Positions 12,147 through 23,880 of a stretch of 64,000 bases of DNA are shown piece after piece (position 1 is the stretch's first letter; every line of letters starts with the position of its first letter). A program made the position numbers and the translations under genes. Source of the stretch: Trichopria drosophilae (lineage: Eukaryota > Arthropoda > Insecta > Hymenoptera > Diapriidae); contig CM059587.1 in NCBI GenBank assembly GCA_030407085.1, positions 40,093,001 through 40,157,000 on the forward strand. The letters run 5' to 3'. The notes under the pieces are model-generated. The model did no database searches. It worked only from the letters and a program-made list of their open reading frames with translations, and had not been told where the DNA came from.

Positions 12147-14108
12147 GAAATTGATATGTGTCTTATTTAATATGTCAACTGTCGTTGATCGATGACAACG
12201 AATTGAAAATTATAATTCAAAAACACGTTTCCAAAGTTTTATCCGCTTGTAACAGCTCGTAGAATGGTAGTATCGATTATGGATAATAGTTTTAGTATCA
12301 TCCAACAAGATGTATGACATTTTTTCACATATCTATTATAGTCTTCGAATATTGAAGGTGCTACATTTACATCCACAGTGTTTTCGATGTTTGAAACACA
12401 ATATTCCAAATCTATGCAAACAAATACTTGACTGACTTTGTTTCAAATTCTCGTAAAAGTACATTTTCGAAACATTGTTTGAGAATTGTAAAACGTATTG
12501 TGAAATTTACATCAAAGTTACATAACAAAACGAATCGTGTTACTCATTGTTTTAGCTGAAATGGGTAGTCTTTCATGCATTATTAAATGTTGGCATGTTT
12601 AGTTTATATAAGACACCATTAATAAGAAAGAAATTGCTTGACACGAAAAAAAATATGTTGAAAATATGGCCAAATTTCATAACGACCTATAGGTTTCTAT
12701 GCGAATTGTAAAAACACTTGTTGGTCGAAGGCCATCGATTTTTCACAAGTCCTTATCTTGTATAAAAATCTGATAATCGCCAATTTAGTAAAATGTGATA
12801 TTTTTTTATATCAAAATCTAAAAATCCTTTTTTTCTCTGAAAACCATCATTTTTAATCAAAACAATATTTAAATAGTGTTAACTGGTTGGAAATTCTCCC
12901 GGAATTTATTCTAGTCAAAATTTTTTATGTGTTTTTTAATGTTGGTACAATAGATTTAAAAAAAAAAATACTTCTTGATCAATTTATAAATCAAAAACAC
13001 CGATCGCGTTTTTAGCTTAAATTTTGAGTTTATTTTTTCATTTTTTTTCATTTTTCTTTAAAAATAGTTATATGTTTAAATTAGATTTATTGAATGTTTG
13101 CGATATTTTGGATATTTTTACAAATATTTGTACAAGTGATATGAAACATTGTATAAGTGATATATGCCTTTTTTTAACGCAAATATGGAATCTTTATGTA
13201 CTTTTATAATGCACTCACACCATCACAAGACGATTTTGCATGTCCAAATGCAAAACAGACCCAAAATTGCGTTAACTCCAAATTTTAAAAATGTTTATTA
13301 CAGTTCACAGCAAATTTCCACAGGAACCATTAACAATCTTCATTATAACTGTACATTTATTTATTTTTCCTGACAAATACTGGTAAAGATCAATTAAAAA
13401 GTACACAACTGTACGAGTTTCAGAGAAAAAATGTATTTTTAGATTATAATTTCCAAAAATAACACATTCTATTAAAATAGCGATTATGAGGTTTCTATGT
13501 ATGATAAGGACTTGAAATTTGGTTTGGGAAATTATTTTACAAAATAGAAAATCTGCAAAGTTGAAGCGCAATGCATGTTAAGTATCTTCCTTATTAATGA
13601 GATGTAATAAACTAACCGTGCGAAAATTTAATAATAAATTTAATAAAAAACTTAATAATACATAAAAGACTACCCATTTTTGTGCGTATTCGGATAAAAT
13701 AATTCATACAACGATGCGTTTTGTTATATTTCTTTGATGTAAATTTCAGTATACGCTTTACAATTCTCAAACAATGTGTCAAAAATCTACTTTTACGAGA
13801 ATTTAAAGCAAAGGCCGTCGAGTTTTCATTTGAATGGATTTAGGATATTATGTTTCAAATATCGAATGATATAACTATGGAACTAAATGTAGCACCTTTA
13901 ACATTCGATGACTATGAAAGATGCTCGAAAAAATGTCATACATCTTGCTGAATGATCCTAAAACTATTATCCATAATCGATACTAACGTTCTACGAGCTG
14001 CTGCATGAGGATAGAAGTTTGGAAACGCATTTTCGAATTATAATTTTCAACTTGTCATCGGTCAACGACAGTTGATATGTTAAATAAAACACACATAAAT
14101 TTTGCGCC
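12147..14108. mobile_element. Giant imperfect inverted repeat (fold-back element or hairpin-RNA locus)
   Basis: The left arm (about 12147-12870) and right arm (about 13405-14108) are reverse complements over most of their length, with indels. They leave a central region of roughly 530 bases. The best blocks are 12269-12327 against 13930-13983, almost identical over about 50 bases and containing the phrase TATCGATTATGGATAATAG, and the pair near 12540-12640 against 13590-13690 containing AAATGGGTAGTCTTT. Pairing continues inward through CAAGTCCTTATC near 12750 and CTAAAAATCC near 12825. Outer ends fade near ATATGTGTCTTATTTAA. The small frames at 13024-13571 lie in the loop and look like chance. 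A transcript crossing it would form a hairpin of roughly 2 kb. A non-autonomous fold-back transposon or an inverted duplication of unique DNA are the alternatives. Confidence 0.8.
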
Positions 14109-14109
14109 C

Positions 14110-15420
14110 TCTAAAAGAACATTAAAATAATAATACTAGTTTACCAAAATTATACTAAAATTGTTGTCAATTAAACTCTTGTAAATTATCACATTTGGAT
14201 CATTCTACAATCCTTCCACTCAGCAAACTGGAGATTAGCCGTGAAATAATTCGTATCACACCCAACATTTCCGATTCTCAGGGGACTGAAATTCGGTAGT
14301 CTAATCACATTATGCTTTACGCAAACTTTTCAAAGTTAGTTGTGCTTTCCGAATATCTTTATCTGAACACTGAACTGTTTTCCTGAAATATTAATTTTTC
14401 CTGATTTCCAAAACTTGAACGAATTCTGATCAAAGGAAGGGGATTAAATCGAGTTAAGAATTTATGCTCCTTTTGTTCAAATTATCCTGCAGTTCCATAC
14501 GAGATAACGCGTTTTTGCGTCTAAACCCTACTAATGATTGATGCGTGGTCTGATGATTAATACATTGGATCATTTCTTCAGTATCTATTTCCCAAATTAA
14601 CAATAGATTTTGAAATAGGCAGAAATTAAATTCATCCCTCAAAAAGGATAATTAAAGTAATTAGTTCTACTAGCTGATAGCAATATCATATTGGTGTTTT
14701 ATTAGTCCATAATTCGAGTTCCAAATGTATTGCATTTCGCCTGCCTATATCCTAATTCTCGTTTGATTTTAAAATAATCTCGCATTTGCCATAACCAAAA
14801 TAGTTTCAAAATCAGGCACATAATTATCCGTAATACGTGTCGCGACGATTGAACGTAATGCTTTAATTTCCTAACAAATCTTCGCAGTTGTTTACAATCT
14901 CTCGATTTGATGGAGGAACATGAGAAGTTGTTGTCATCGCGGTGAAGGGCTATTTGAGCAGCAGCCAAGTACAACAAGTAAATTGTTAGCGCGTGGTCTA
15001 CCAATATAGGAATGTCCATAAGGCCGTGTGTGCGCACTCCCGCGAATTAAAACACCGCTCGAATTCTCATTCGGGGAATACAATAGTTTATTTGAATTAG
15101 AAAAAAATGGAAATTAGATCCCATCATGGAATTCTGGAAATTTAGACATGACTTTTTTAAAAAACATAATTGCAATTAAAAAAATAGCAATCATGAGATC
15201 TCGCGATTAAATTCCTGCTTGTCATGCAAGAAAATATTGGTATTTTGGGTAGCTCTCGCAGCTGTGGAATAGCTAAACGGTGCTGGAAGAACAGTCCGTA
15301 TACTGGAGTATACCAAATGAAAATATAATCGATCGGTAATTTTAAATATAAAACTATACCAATAAGCCGATACGATTGAATCAATACAACTCCACCGCTG
15401 TTCCCGTGGAAGCACCTAAT
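14110..15420. other. Mixed unique DNA upstream of the CpG block
   Basis: The sequence becomes progressively less AT-rich towards 15.4 kb. Minus-strand frames of 111 codons (14702-15037) and 74-75 codons (15157-15415) exist but show no recognisable motif, and they overlap each other's frames as chance frames do in richer DNA. The block could be the distal promoter of the CpG-rich region that follows. Confidence 0.3.
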
Positions 15421-15780
15421 CGTGTGTGTCGGTCACGCTTCTCCCTATATTCACTTATCCCGGAGCAACGGCCGAGTTAATCGACCGACGCTCAAACTCT
15501 ACTTTCAACCTTCGTGCTGTCCATCTCGAGCATTTTTACCCTCAGCTACATCCCCCCTGTCGTTCCCCACAAGCCGACACCCGCGCAGACTTGAAATGAA
15601 CCGTCCGATAGGTTTGGCTGGGGTACAGAACAAATCATGGGAAACTTGAGGAAACTGAAACGGACGACTGACGATAGGATTCTTTTCAGAATGCACGTAC
15701 CTTTCGCCAGATGCTGATGAAAACTGCAGCCTAGGCGAATTGAAAACTACAATGCGCACATAGCGGGCACCTTTCAGTCC

Positions 15781-16294
15781 GTGCCTCCGATTTCCCGCGA
15801 AACCAGCCAGCCGCGAGCCACGGACTTTCCCTATGTTTTTAATCCACGATATAGGTATGATCGACGAACCGTGCACCGCCAACTACTCTCACGCGCACAA
15901 AAACAACAACACACTTTTGCCGAAGAACTGCCGGACATCATCCTGTTCGCACCGATCCATCGATCATCGATCGAGCGAGACGCCGACGATCTGATCGAAC
16001 TCCGTCATCCTCAGCGGTGCGATTTACCTTCAGCTATTCTTCCACAAGTCGCTCCTTCTTCCCATACCGCCAGGCACGTAGATCGCGATCCGGAAAAACA
16101 ACCCCGAAATACGGAAAGATACCCGACTCGCGAACCGAAGAAAACTACCGTCAGATTCGAATGGAGAACTTGGACAGATAGGAAGGTAGGAAGAGAGACA
16201 GAAAACGTAAGAGCAGAAGTGGCCGAACAAACAACAGCAGCAGCTCGCCGTGCGGCGGTGTGTCACGGAACTGAATCCAAAAGCAACGGAGATG
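15781..16294 (+). other. Candidate 5' exon ending at a consensus splice donor
   Basis: An open frame from the phrase MPPISRETSQ runs through this interval, and the interval ends exactly at a strong donor, ATG|GTAAGT, with the intron starting at 16295. The encoded sequence is Arg-, Thr- and Glu-rich with poly-Ala-like AAARRAA. It matches no family I know, so the exon may be wholly or mostly 5' untranslated, with translation starting at or after the terminal ATG at 16292-16294. The 5' boundary is not determinable here; the frame start is given only as a marker. Downstream of the donor the frame is Pro/Ser-rich and dominated by the CT repeat, consistent with intron. Confidence 0.35.
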
Positions 16295-16300
16295 GTAAGT
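16295..16300 (+). other. Splice donor GTAAGT
   Basis: The sequence GATG|GTAAGT matches the full eukaryotic donor consensus at positions +1 to +6. It is the best donor in the CpG-rich block and sets the rightward direction assumed for the candidate gene. Chance occurrence cannot be excluded without transcripts. Confidence 0.4.
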
Positions 16301-16496
16301 TCTCGGCGATTCGCAGCAGCACCTGCGATACAGACCCACCAGTTTCTCTCCCTCTTCCGCCGGCTGAGCTCTCACTCCATCTCTCTTGTACCCACGACTA
16401 CCACCCCATCTTGTTCCATCCCTCCACCACCCCATTTTCCCTTATCCCACGGCTGACGTACCATCCCTCGTCCTCTCCCTGGAATTCCATCCAGAC

Positions 16497-16519
16497 CTCT
16501 CTCTCTCTCTCTCTCTCTC
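16497..16519. repeat. CT/AG dinucleotide microsatellite
   Basis: Twenty-three bases of uninterrupted CT repeat inside the CpG-rich block, within a wider pyrimidine-rich stretch at 16340-16530. On the minus strand it reads GAGAGA, the target of GAGA-factor-type proteins in insects. Confidence 0.9.
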
Positions 16520-16887
16520 ATCTCCCGCCAGCGGCTCGTCTCGTCATCACCCTCGCCACCCTCGCTCCAGGTTCTCTCTCCGCTTCCCTCCCAACCCTAC
16601 TGTAGGTCTGTCTCCCTCCGGTTCCCCTAGTTCTAAACAGATATATATTCAGCCTCGCTCTTTCGCGTATCTCGCACGGGGAACCTCCTACCAATCCCAC
16701 CACGATTTCGCGTAAAGCTGCGGACTGGACCACCACGCAATCCCCACCAGCGAAGCTGGCATCCAAAGCCCACCCCACAGATCAATATTGTGCCCAGCGT
16801 AAACGGGAGTCTACCTCCGACCTCGTGCACCGAGGCCTTCGTACCATTCTCTCTCCTCTTGTTCTCCGGACGGTGCTACGGGCCGCC

Positions 16888-17085
16888 ATGAACGGGAGAC
16901 TCCAGGTGTACACCGGACCGGGATCCCAGTTCCGGACGAATCTCTCGAAAGTCACTACCTATTCGGACCTATTCCAACATTCACCAGAAAACATACTGGT
17001 TTTCGGACAATTTCCAATTCGATTCGATCGGATTCAGATTCATAATCAATGCTCATTAGCTCATGAACATTCATGTAGATCATAA
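16888..17085 (+). other. ATG in strong Kozak context with a 65-codon frame
   Basis: GGCCGCCATGA at 16881-16891 is a near-ideal vertebrate-type Kozak context and also good for insects. The frame reads MNGRLQVYTGPGSQ and ends at 17085. The CAG|GTGTAC after the sixth codon could be a donor. The protein is not recognised; this could equally be an upstream ORF or chance inside GC-rich DNA. Confidence 0.2.
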
Positions 17086-17090
17086 TGTCT

Positions 17091-17500
17091 TGGGTCAGTT
17101 AATCAATAAATGTTTAGGGCTTACATTATCTGACCAAAATACCGCCAACAACTGCCTTAATGCTACTTAATCTGTCCTTAATCTCCTTTTCAATGAATTC
17201 ATGCCACAACTGATGCTCCAAATTAGCACATCGTTACGAATAGAGTAGAGCACGGTACATTTATTTTTACGTGGTGGAAGGAAAGAGGTGAATCCAATCG
17301 CCTCTTTCGTGCATTTGGCAACCATTGCGAGATTTGTGCCAATATGCAGTTCGGAAGTTAAGAACCAATTGTTGATCTCGTTTGAGCACTTACGCTTGAT
17401 TTCACCAGCGTTTTAGCAACAAACACATAAATTGGCAGCTGCATGCTCGTGATTCACTGATTGTAAATAAACTCAAATGCGAAAACTTTAGTTTACAAGT
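17091..17500. other. Complex unique DNA with a short hairpin
   Basis: This unique, balanced-composition DNA follows the CpG block and carries no frame. A near-perfect stem at 17282-17309 pairs AAAGAGGTGA with TCGCCTCTTT. It is a candidate proximal intronic or promoter regulatory segment. Confidence 0.3.
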
Positions 17501-17990
17501 GCTCGGATTATATGAATATATTACTCTAATATATTAGTGATCTAATATTATAGATCTAAATGTTCGTATGAACTGAAGATATTTTTAGGTGATATCTAAT
17601 TGATATCGTTGGGATTACACCGAACAATGTAAAGTAATTTCTTTCTCTGCCTATTATGAAACGGAAAAAATTCATCAAAATTATGATTTTTCATTACTCT
17701 CCTCGTTTACTTCTTTAAATATTGAAAACTCCGAAAAATGTACTGAATATAAAATATGATTTGTGAGCAGATCTACAAGTGTTATTGGAAACATTTTTTG
17801 TCATTTCCAATTTTTTTGTAAGTTAATAAGAAAAATGCCAAAAATCATAATTTTTATCGTTTTTTCATGGTTTATACAAGGTAGATTCTATTTTCACAAA
17901 TTTTCGAGACGATAGACGTTTTCAGCATACTAAAACATGAGAGATATCATGAATGTAATAAAACTGAGAGAGAACCCTGATTTTTTTATA
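17501..17990. other. AT-rich spacer, nothing recognised
   Basis: AT-rich DNA with no supported feature. Confidence 0.4.
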
Positions 17991-17992
17991 AA

Positions 17993-18275
17993 TAGGTCCG
18001 CATCAAATTTTTTTTAGGAGAATAACATATATCACAGAATAGATTTTTGGGGCCTGAAAATGAATCCATTGTTCAAGTTGACCCATCACGTCAGTATTTT
18101 ACGATATATGATTGGAAATATATTCAAAAATATTCCTTTTGATAATTTGAGGTTAGGCTAAATCTGACGTGATGAATCAAATTCGAAAATGAATTTGTTT
18201 TCAGCGATCAAAAATCTATGAGATTTACAACCTCTGATTACAGTTATCTCTCAAAAAATTGTTTTACGGTCCTGT
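17993..18275. mobile_element. Short inverted-repeat element (MITE-like), CATCACGTCAG family
   Basis: The left arm (about 17993-18094) and right arm (about 18155-18275) are imperfect reverse complements. Both approach the centre with CATCACGTCAG (18084-18094) and CTGACGTGATG (from 18156). Outer matches include AGGTCCG against AGGACCG and the run AGATTTTTG. The centre is about 60 bases. The CATCACGTCAG core also ends the arms of the larger element at 43 kb, so the two look like members of one superfamily. No target-site duplication was resolved. Confidence 0.65.
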
Positions 18276-18839
18276 GTAATTATTATGTATTACATCTATA
18301 ACAAGTCATAAATTCAGTGTCATTTTTCTCAATTTCTGTCAGGCATTCGAAATAATCGCATTTGCGCTAATTTTCATTATGATATTTAATTTCAGCGCAT
18401 CCTAAAAGGGATGTTTTCGTAAGTTCATCCGTATTCCGATATATTAATTTTTCAAAACAGAAACCAATAAACGATGACGGCTCTAACTTCCCTAAATTCC
18501 TTAAATGTTTACATAGAGATGGTCTGTAAGTAATCTAGAATTAAATTTAAAAAAAATTCTATGTGCTTTTCACCTTTGATTCAAATAGCATTTAAGCACA
18601 CCGTATGTACAAAAAGTGACCAGTTAACTTAGTAACGTCCTGAACTTAGACATTTCCTATAGAGATTCCATTTGTACTACACTAAGGAATAAGGAAAGAC
18701 ATTAAGAAATTGAACCCAGAAAGTGTTTCAACACCACTAGGGTCAAATGGGGTTCAAAAACATTAAATGTAATAAATATTTCTTACCAAAATTTCACTGG
18801 AATATCCCTGGTAGAAATTTGAAGTTGTTAGAAATGGGA

Positions 18840-19060
18840 TATTTTGTTGTCTAATTATTGAACAGATTTATTGGACAGTTTTATTACATAGTTTTCATAC
18901 GGCTATAAAGTAATTTAATAGATTAGATTGTTCTGCGATTATAAAATTACATAACAAATTTCAAATTCTCTACGTTTCGGGATCTCGGACGCCATATAAC
19001 TGACTTGTATTTACATCATCACAGATGTAGATATGGTATGCATACAGAAACGCACAAGCA
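18840..19060. repeat. Dispersed repeat, copy 1 (second copy at 26.7 kb)
   Basis: This segment aligns by eye with 26700-26910. Both copies hold, in order, a TTAGATT phrase, ATAAA, ACAACAAATT or ACATAACAAATT, TCGG preceding a CTCGG phrase, TTTACATC and ATATGG/ATGGATAT followed by TGCATAC. The family is not recognised. Confidence 0.5.
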
Positions 19061-20040
19061 ATATTAATATTGTATGAGTCATAGAGGAACGTTCGCTGAG
19101 TAGTTCATCGGAGTTAGCTTATAACATAACATCTTGGATGCGTGTGCTTGCGAGAAAGTTCTGCTGCCACAAAATCGATCGGTAACTCATCGACGGAAAT
19201 TTGCTTAAACGGTAACTTAACCCCGAGCACCCAAAAACTTATCGACACAAATGCAAATCGAGTGCTAAGTAGAAGTTTAATTTGTACTTGTGCTTTCATC
19301 TAACGAGCATAGGCAAGAACGAAATGATTTTCAAGTTGAATTGTTGTACTGGGTTCACTTTGATATGTACAGAATATAAATGGAGAAGAATTTGTTTTGT
19401 ATTTTTTTAATTTTTCGACATTTGTGGAAAGAACTATGTTGCGTTATATGTAGTCTTATTATCTTGTTTGATTTTCATCGATTTAGTAATAAAAATAAAT
19501 GAATAAATATTATGCAAAAGTAAATAAAAATCTTCAAATAAAACCTATATGTAGAATGTAGAATTGAACGTCCTTATTTGTAATTGTTAAATATATGTTT
19601 TTTAAAGCGATCTGACTATACTTTACTGTGCATAAATCAGACAAAAGTACATGCCCAAATTACCCCTCGGCATTGTCAATTTACCCCATAGGGTGGGACA
19701 ATTCGGCCACTGGCAAATTTTTGTAGGTGTTTGGTTTTTGTCAAATGACAGTACCTGCCGCAAAAAGCATAGTACACGAAGTTACGTAATTATATAATCT
19801 TTCGAAAAGGCCATGGCAAACGGAAATAAGCTGACTTATCTCGTGTAACTTCTCGAAATGGCTTAACATGGCCGTGTATTTCATTTGATTTTTATATGAT
19901 ATATGTATCTTTAGATATATTATATGAAATTTGATATGTTATACTATTTCAATGCTCGCACGCAAAATCGGAGCAATTCTAAATATACGTTAATATTTCG
20001 ATATTAATTAATTTTGGGCATTTCTGTGTCATATGTTCAA
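19061..20040. other. Mixed AT-rich DNA
   Basis: Around 19650-19760 a GC-richer stretch contains mutually complementary-looking phrases (TTACCCC and GGGTGGGACAATTCGGCC) like those in decayed DNA transposons. I could not assign it. The 61-codon minus-strand frame at 19114-19299 has no recognisable content. Confidence 0.3.
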
Positions 20041-20257
20041 ATAGTTAAATAACTAAATAAGGAAATAAGTAAAGAAAGAAGAAATAAATATCAACGCCGT
20101 GTATGTAATTACCAATGAAACCCCGCAAGCCACAAGATAGAGGACAAAAAACGGACGAGAAAAGTCCTATACCAAAATTGGATCTGAGGCTTAGAACTTG
20201 AGTGACGAGACATGGAAATTCAGAAAAAAATTTCTTTTTCGGCAATAACTCGGCTCA

Positions 20258-20702
20258 CTTTTAAGTTATTTCAATCAGTGTGGACCCATTTTTAGCATAA
20301 CATTTCGTATATAAGAACATTTGATCTGCGATGAATATTTCTGAAGTTATGGCCTCAGAAATGAATAAACGTCGAGTTTTTCAGTTTTTCGCTTGTAACT
20401 CATTTCACTAACGAAATGTTGCATAAGAAGTTGTAGTAAAAGAAAAGGAATTTGTCTCCTTATAGGCTCAGTTTCGATAAAAGCTGAGTCCGCGGGAAGA
20501 CTCTTAATGTCGTAAAATTGGCGAAAACCGCGCACCGTCAATACCGAACATGCTTGTTACGGCAAAAATTGGCCTTCTTTCCATTTCCAAAGTCATAATT
20601 TCACAAATATTCATCACAGGTGAAATGTTAAAATGCATAAATTATAGAGATTAAACATTGTTTAAAAATGAGCCCTCACTCCCTGAAATAACTTAAAAGC
20701 GT
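20258..20702. mobile_element. Inverted-repeat element (about 0.45 kb)
   Basis: The left arm 20258-20352 (CTTTTAAGTTATTTCA to CTGAAGTTATGG) is the imperfect reverse complement of the right arm 20591-20702 (GTCATAATTTCACAAA to TGAAATAACTTAAAAGCG). Both carry ATATTCATC and AATGTT phrases in the expected inverted order. The intervening 240 bases hold no gene; the minus frame at 20347-20541 is a shadow. A MITE or fold-back element is likely. Confidence 0.65.
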
Positions 20703-20879
20703 TTCATAGGTTTATATATATGTAGGAATTTATTGCAAAAATAAATGCAAAAATGAGGTGTTCGGTTTTGCTACAGAACTGATAATAAAGAAATTTAATA
20801 CTGGATTAGGATTGACTCAACTCAGACAAACAGTGCAAATCCATTACAGCTCCAATCTATCTGTACTCTTTAAAATTTA

Positions 20880-21430
20880 CTGATTCGTCCTGTTTTAGTA
20901 TTGTCCCTACTCCGAAAATTAGTGCTCACATCAGTACTAAATAGAGATGCGAAATACGACCGGTCTGTCACTACAAGTTCAATGTTGCAAATGAGTACTG
21001 ACAACTAGTACTAAATCAGTATAACTGGTGGTGAATTCTGGCACCTCCGATATTTTCACTAACGCTAGCAATTATTTAATACCATAATATATCACTACAA
21101 ACCACTAACGTATCAGTATTTACTTAACTCGGGAATCAGTAATAATGTAACACTGAAAATAGTACTGGTTATCAGTATTACGATAGTACCGACGTACTCC
21201 TATAGTCAGACGCTATTTCTTACAGATGATACTACTGTGAGTTAGTATTTGGATAGTACCGATGTTCCGTCAGTCAGTACTGATTTAATACCGAATATAG
21301 TAATGAGTACCGGTAGTGGGTTAATGCTGGCATACTTCGGTGATCGCACGTTATTTCCTACTAACGTCAGTACTGGAAGTCAGTGTTATGTCAATACTAA
21401 TTTGCTCCAGTAGTCAGTACTCGTTTATTC
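20880..21430. repeat. AGTACT word cluster
   Basis: The block is packed with CAGTACTG, AGTACT, TAGTATT and AGTACCG variants at irregular spacing on both strands. Examples are 20933-20941, 20993-21020, 21175-21200, 21277-21286, 21370-21378 and 21413-21421. No long unit repeats exactly, so this is short-word enrichment rather than a classical satellite. Related CAGTATTGG, AGTACCG and GTACTGGCGC words continue at 22260-22400 and 23070-23130. Confidence 0.65.
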
Positions 21431-22230
21431 AAAATATTAACTGAATTAATTAATTAACTTTAAAAGTCGATTCTATAAAATTGAAAATATAAACGTATTC
21501 CTTTACTGGCTAGTCGAAAACCTAGCTGCCTTTTTTGCAAGTTTTCGGAGAATCTTACTGGGTCGGGTAACTCCTATAATCTAGAATTTATCTGAAAGAA
21601 TAATGTACATCTAATTTGTAGATCTTAACAAGAATTCCGTAGATTAATTCTAATTATATTGTTGTTGGTTCTACAGCGCCAGCTTCGTTGTCGTTGCTGT
21701 GGCGACAATTTTTTCTCATGTATGATGGAAAGTACTATATGGTAAGGCATTTTTGGAATTAATCTAAGGTTTTTTGCAGTTGTCGTTGCAGAAAATAATA
21801 TAGTTAGTAATTTTCCGAATCGGTAACAAAAAATTGGCATATTGGTATGTGGTACATTTTTGTAAACGCTATAACTCGAAATCGGAAAGAAGATTAAAAA
21901 GTTGCTCCGAATTTTTGGGTCGGTATAGTCGATTTTTATGTGATTATTTTTTGGGGTTGATCGATAATATATTGACGGGAGAATAAGACACCTTTGAAAA
22001 CTGGACGGTTCTAAATGTCTTATTGTCATCAATTTAGACGTTCATTTTTGCAGTGTTATAACCGATATTGGATGTAATTTCAATTCGTCTCCTTGAAGGG
22101 AACAAAATATTTGACACTCGGTTCGAACAGTAGCTGTCAAAACGACGAAGAATCAAGAGGTAAATACAGAACATTTCGGTTGATAGTGTACTAATAATAT
22201 CGTAATCGACAAATCTCTAAGTTCCATGAT
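21431..22230. other. Unclassified, moderately complex DNA
   Basis: A 135-codon minus-strand frame spans 21625-22032. The plus strand reads like a worn repeat (GCTATAACTCGAAATCGG, and TTTTTGGGGTTGATCGAT). The frame has no motif I recognise, and a chance or transposon-derived frame is more likely than a host gene. Confidence 0.25.
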
Positions 22231-22650
22231 AGTATTCAAATGGAAACGTCTCGGTTCAATGCCCGTGTTGAATATTGGTGCAGTACCGTGTTGGTTGTAG
22301 ACCGCCAATGTTGGCGCAGCATATGCTTAGCACCAGCATTGTACTGGCGCTTTAACCACTTAGTCACTCAGTATTGGCAGTGTACCGGCACAGCAATTAG
22401 AAAATAGTTATTGTTGTATCTAGGGCGTAAAATAGAGTTTTCGCCTCGACGATAGAACTCGAGGGACGGCGAAGCCGGATCGAGGTTCATCAGGGCGAAA
22501 ATCCTACGCCAGAGATTCAAACATTGTTTTTCGACGCAGTAGGCGTAAAATTTATTTAATGCCCCAGGAGGCATGAAATATGTATTTTGCGCCCGCAAAA
22601 GAGGACGTAAAATGAAAATTTTACACCTACTGCATCAAAATATAGTTTTA
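22230..22650. repeat. GGCGTAAAATG word-cluster element, copy A
   Basis: After short AGTACCG/CAGTATTGG words (22260-22400), positions 22420-22650 carry GGCGTAAAAT, TAGGCGTAAAATTT, GGCATGAAAT and TTTTGCGCCC in both orientations. The stretch GATAGAACTCGAG-GGACGGC (about 22451-22473) has a close counterpart at 53700-53725. The end phrase CACCTACTGCATCAAAATA matches 53976-54000 in altered form. Two dispersed copies of one family are therefore supported. The minus frame at 22368-22598 is a shadow. Confidence 0.6.
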
Positions 22651-23239
22651 AATAACAACAAGTTAATTAAAGCAAACAGGTTATTACATTACTACAGAAT
22701 GGAAAAAAATTTACACTTAAAAAGTATTTTCTTGAATTTATAAAAATGCATTGCCTTTACCAAAATTATTTCTTGAATTTAATCTATAAAATCAACTGTC
22801 AAGTTAACATAAAACCATTTTTCGTTCGATACTGCAATTACGAGATTATATCATAGTGATTAAGTGGCGAGCGTAGTTCGATTCCACCCGGTGCGAAATA
22901 TTTTCTTAGTTATTTGCGAGTATTAAAACCCACATATTGTAAGATATGTATGTAAATATACTTAACGTAGAAATAATATAGAAATTAAATGAGTTTAGAA
23001 ATAGATCTGTAGTAATTCATCAAATTTTACTTTTGCGCTTTTGTGCGCTTTTGGGATATCGAAAACCAGTGTTGGCCCAAAACGGTATTAGTACAGTTTG
23101 CGGTGAACTTGGTACTGGTGCGGTATTTCTCTGGCAGTAAATTTCCACTTGCGATAGACAATCTTTTGGATATGGTAGGTTTTTTTAATTCTATGAAGAA
23201 ATGTAATTTATGCATCAAATTGTGGTAGTACAAATAAGT

Positions 23240-23880
23240 TAATAGAAATGCCGGAGTTTGCGATACGAGTGGGGAATTAGGTGGCCTAACCCGAGAGTGG
23301 GAATGAAGAAGAAGCTCGCCCCACTTCTCTCCAGTAATTCGAAGAGGCAACACGATATTTTCGGAGTCTCCATCGTGTTCGACATTTTTTGGGACGTTGG
23401 CATCGTGATTTTGGGTCCACATTCGTCATGGCATGGAAAGTTCGTCCATTGATCATCTTTCTTCATGATTGTGATCCCGTAAGACATCACGAGTGACCAG
23501 AAAGAAGCCTATTCGTCATTTTGGAGAGAATAAACCGTAAGCAGCTCAACCTACGCCCGGTCCACTGGCTAAGTTGGACAACGTGCTGTTAAACTATACT
23601 TCGGCAATCTTGCCGAAGTGCAAGGTATCTATGGATGTTTTTTTTTTATTGCTTATTTCGAGTGTGAAGAAACCTCGTCTGGCGAATGATTTCTGCCTTA
23701 GGTCTTGTAACGACATGGTTAACCTATCACGTGATCATTTTGATGTTACTTCCATTTTTGGGGCTGTGCACCTGTTTTCGCTCGAATCAAGTTGTGGTAT
23801 TTTGCATCACATCCTTAAAATAAATAACGATGGTGATCATGAAGTTATCCGGTGGACTAAAGTTTAATATATCGACGACG
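23240..23880. other. GC-richer block with overlapping unrecognised frames
   Basis: Several frames of 60-131 codons overlap on both strands at 23027-23490 and 23574-23867. Composition is closer to coding DNA than in the flanks, but none of the translations contains a motif I recognise. A perfect 10-base-arm hairpin (ACTTCGGCAA with TTGCCGAAGT) lies at 23598-23619. The block might be a worn transposon interior or an unknown exon. Confidence 0.25.

Larger units (their letters stand above)
15421..17090 (+). promoter_or_regulatory. CpG- and GC-rich block: candidate promoter and 5' exon region
   Basis: This is the only extended GC-rich block in the window. CpG steps are dense, especially at 15780-16260 and 16700-16930. 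It contains a CT microsatellite at 16497-16519, which offers GAGA-type sites, and an ATATATAT-like stretch near 16640. Frames on both strands stay open only because the region is GC-rich. In AT-rich, repeat-laden insect DNA, such an island usually marks the promoter and first exon of a regulated gene; that link is inference. No core promoter element could be placed with confidence. Rightward transcription is suggested by the donor at 16295. Confidence 0.5.

Noticed and set aside
14702..15037. 111-codon minus-strand frame
   Set aside because: No motif recognised, no clear splice context, and neighbouring frames of similar length overlap on the same strand; chance is likely.
15505..16778. Many overlapping frames of 65-125 codons on both strands in the CpG block
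   Set aside because: GC-rich DNA has few stops; the translations are Pro/Ser/Arg-rich and mutually overlapping, with no recognisable motif. Only the frame ending at the donor was kept, as an exon marker.
21625..22032. 135-codon minus-strand frame
   Set aside because: No recognisable domain; the plus strand looks like worn repeat sequence. It would need a protein search to revive.
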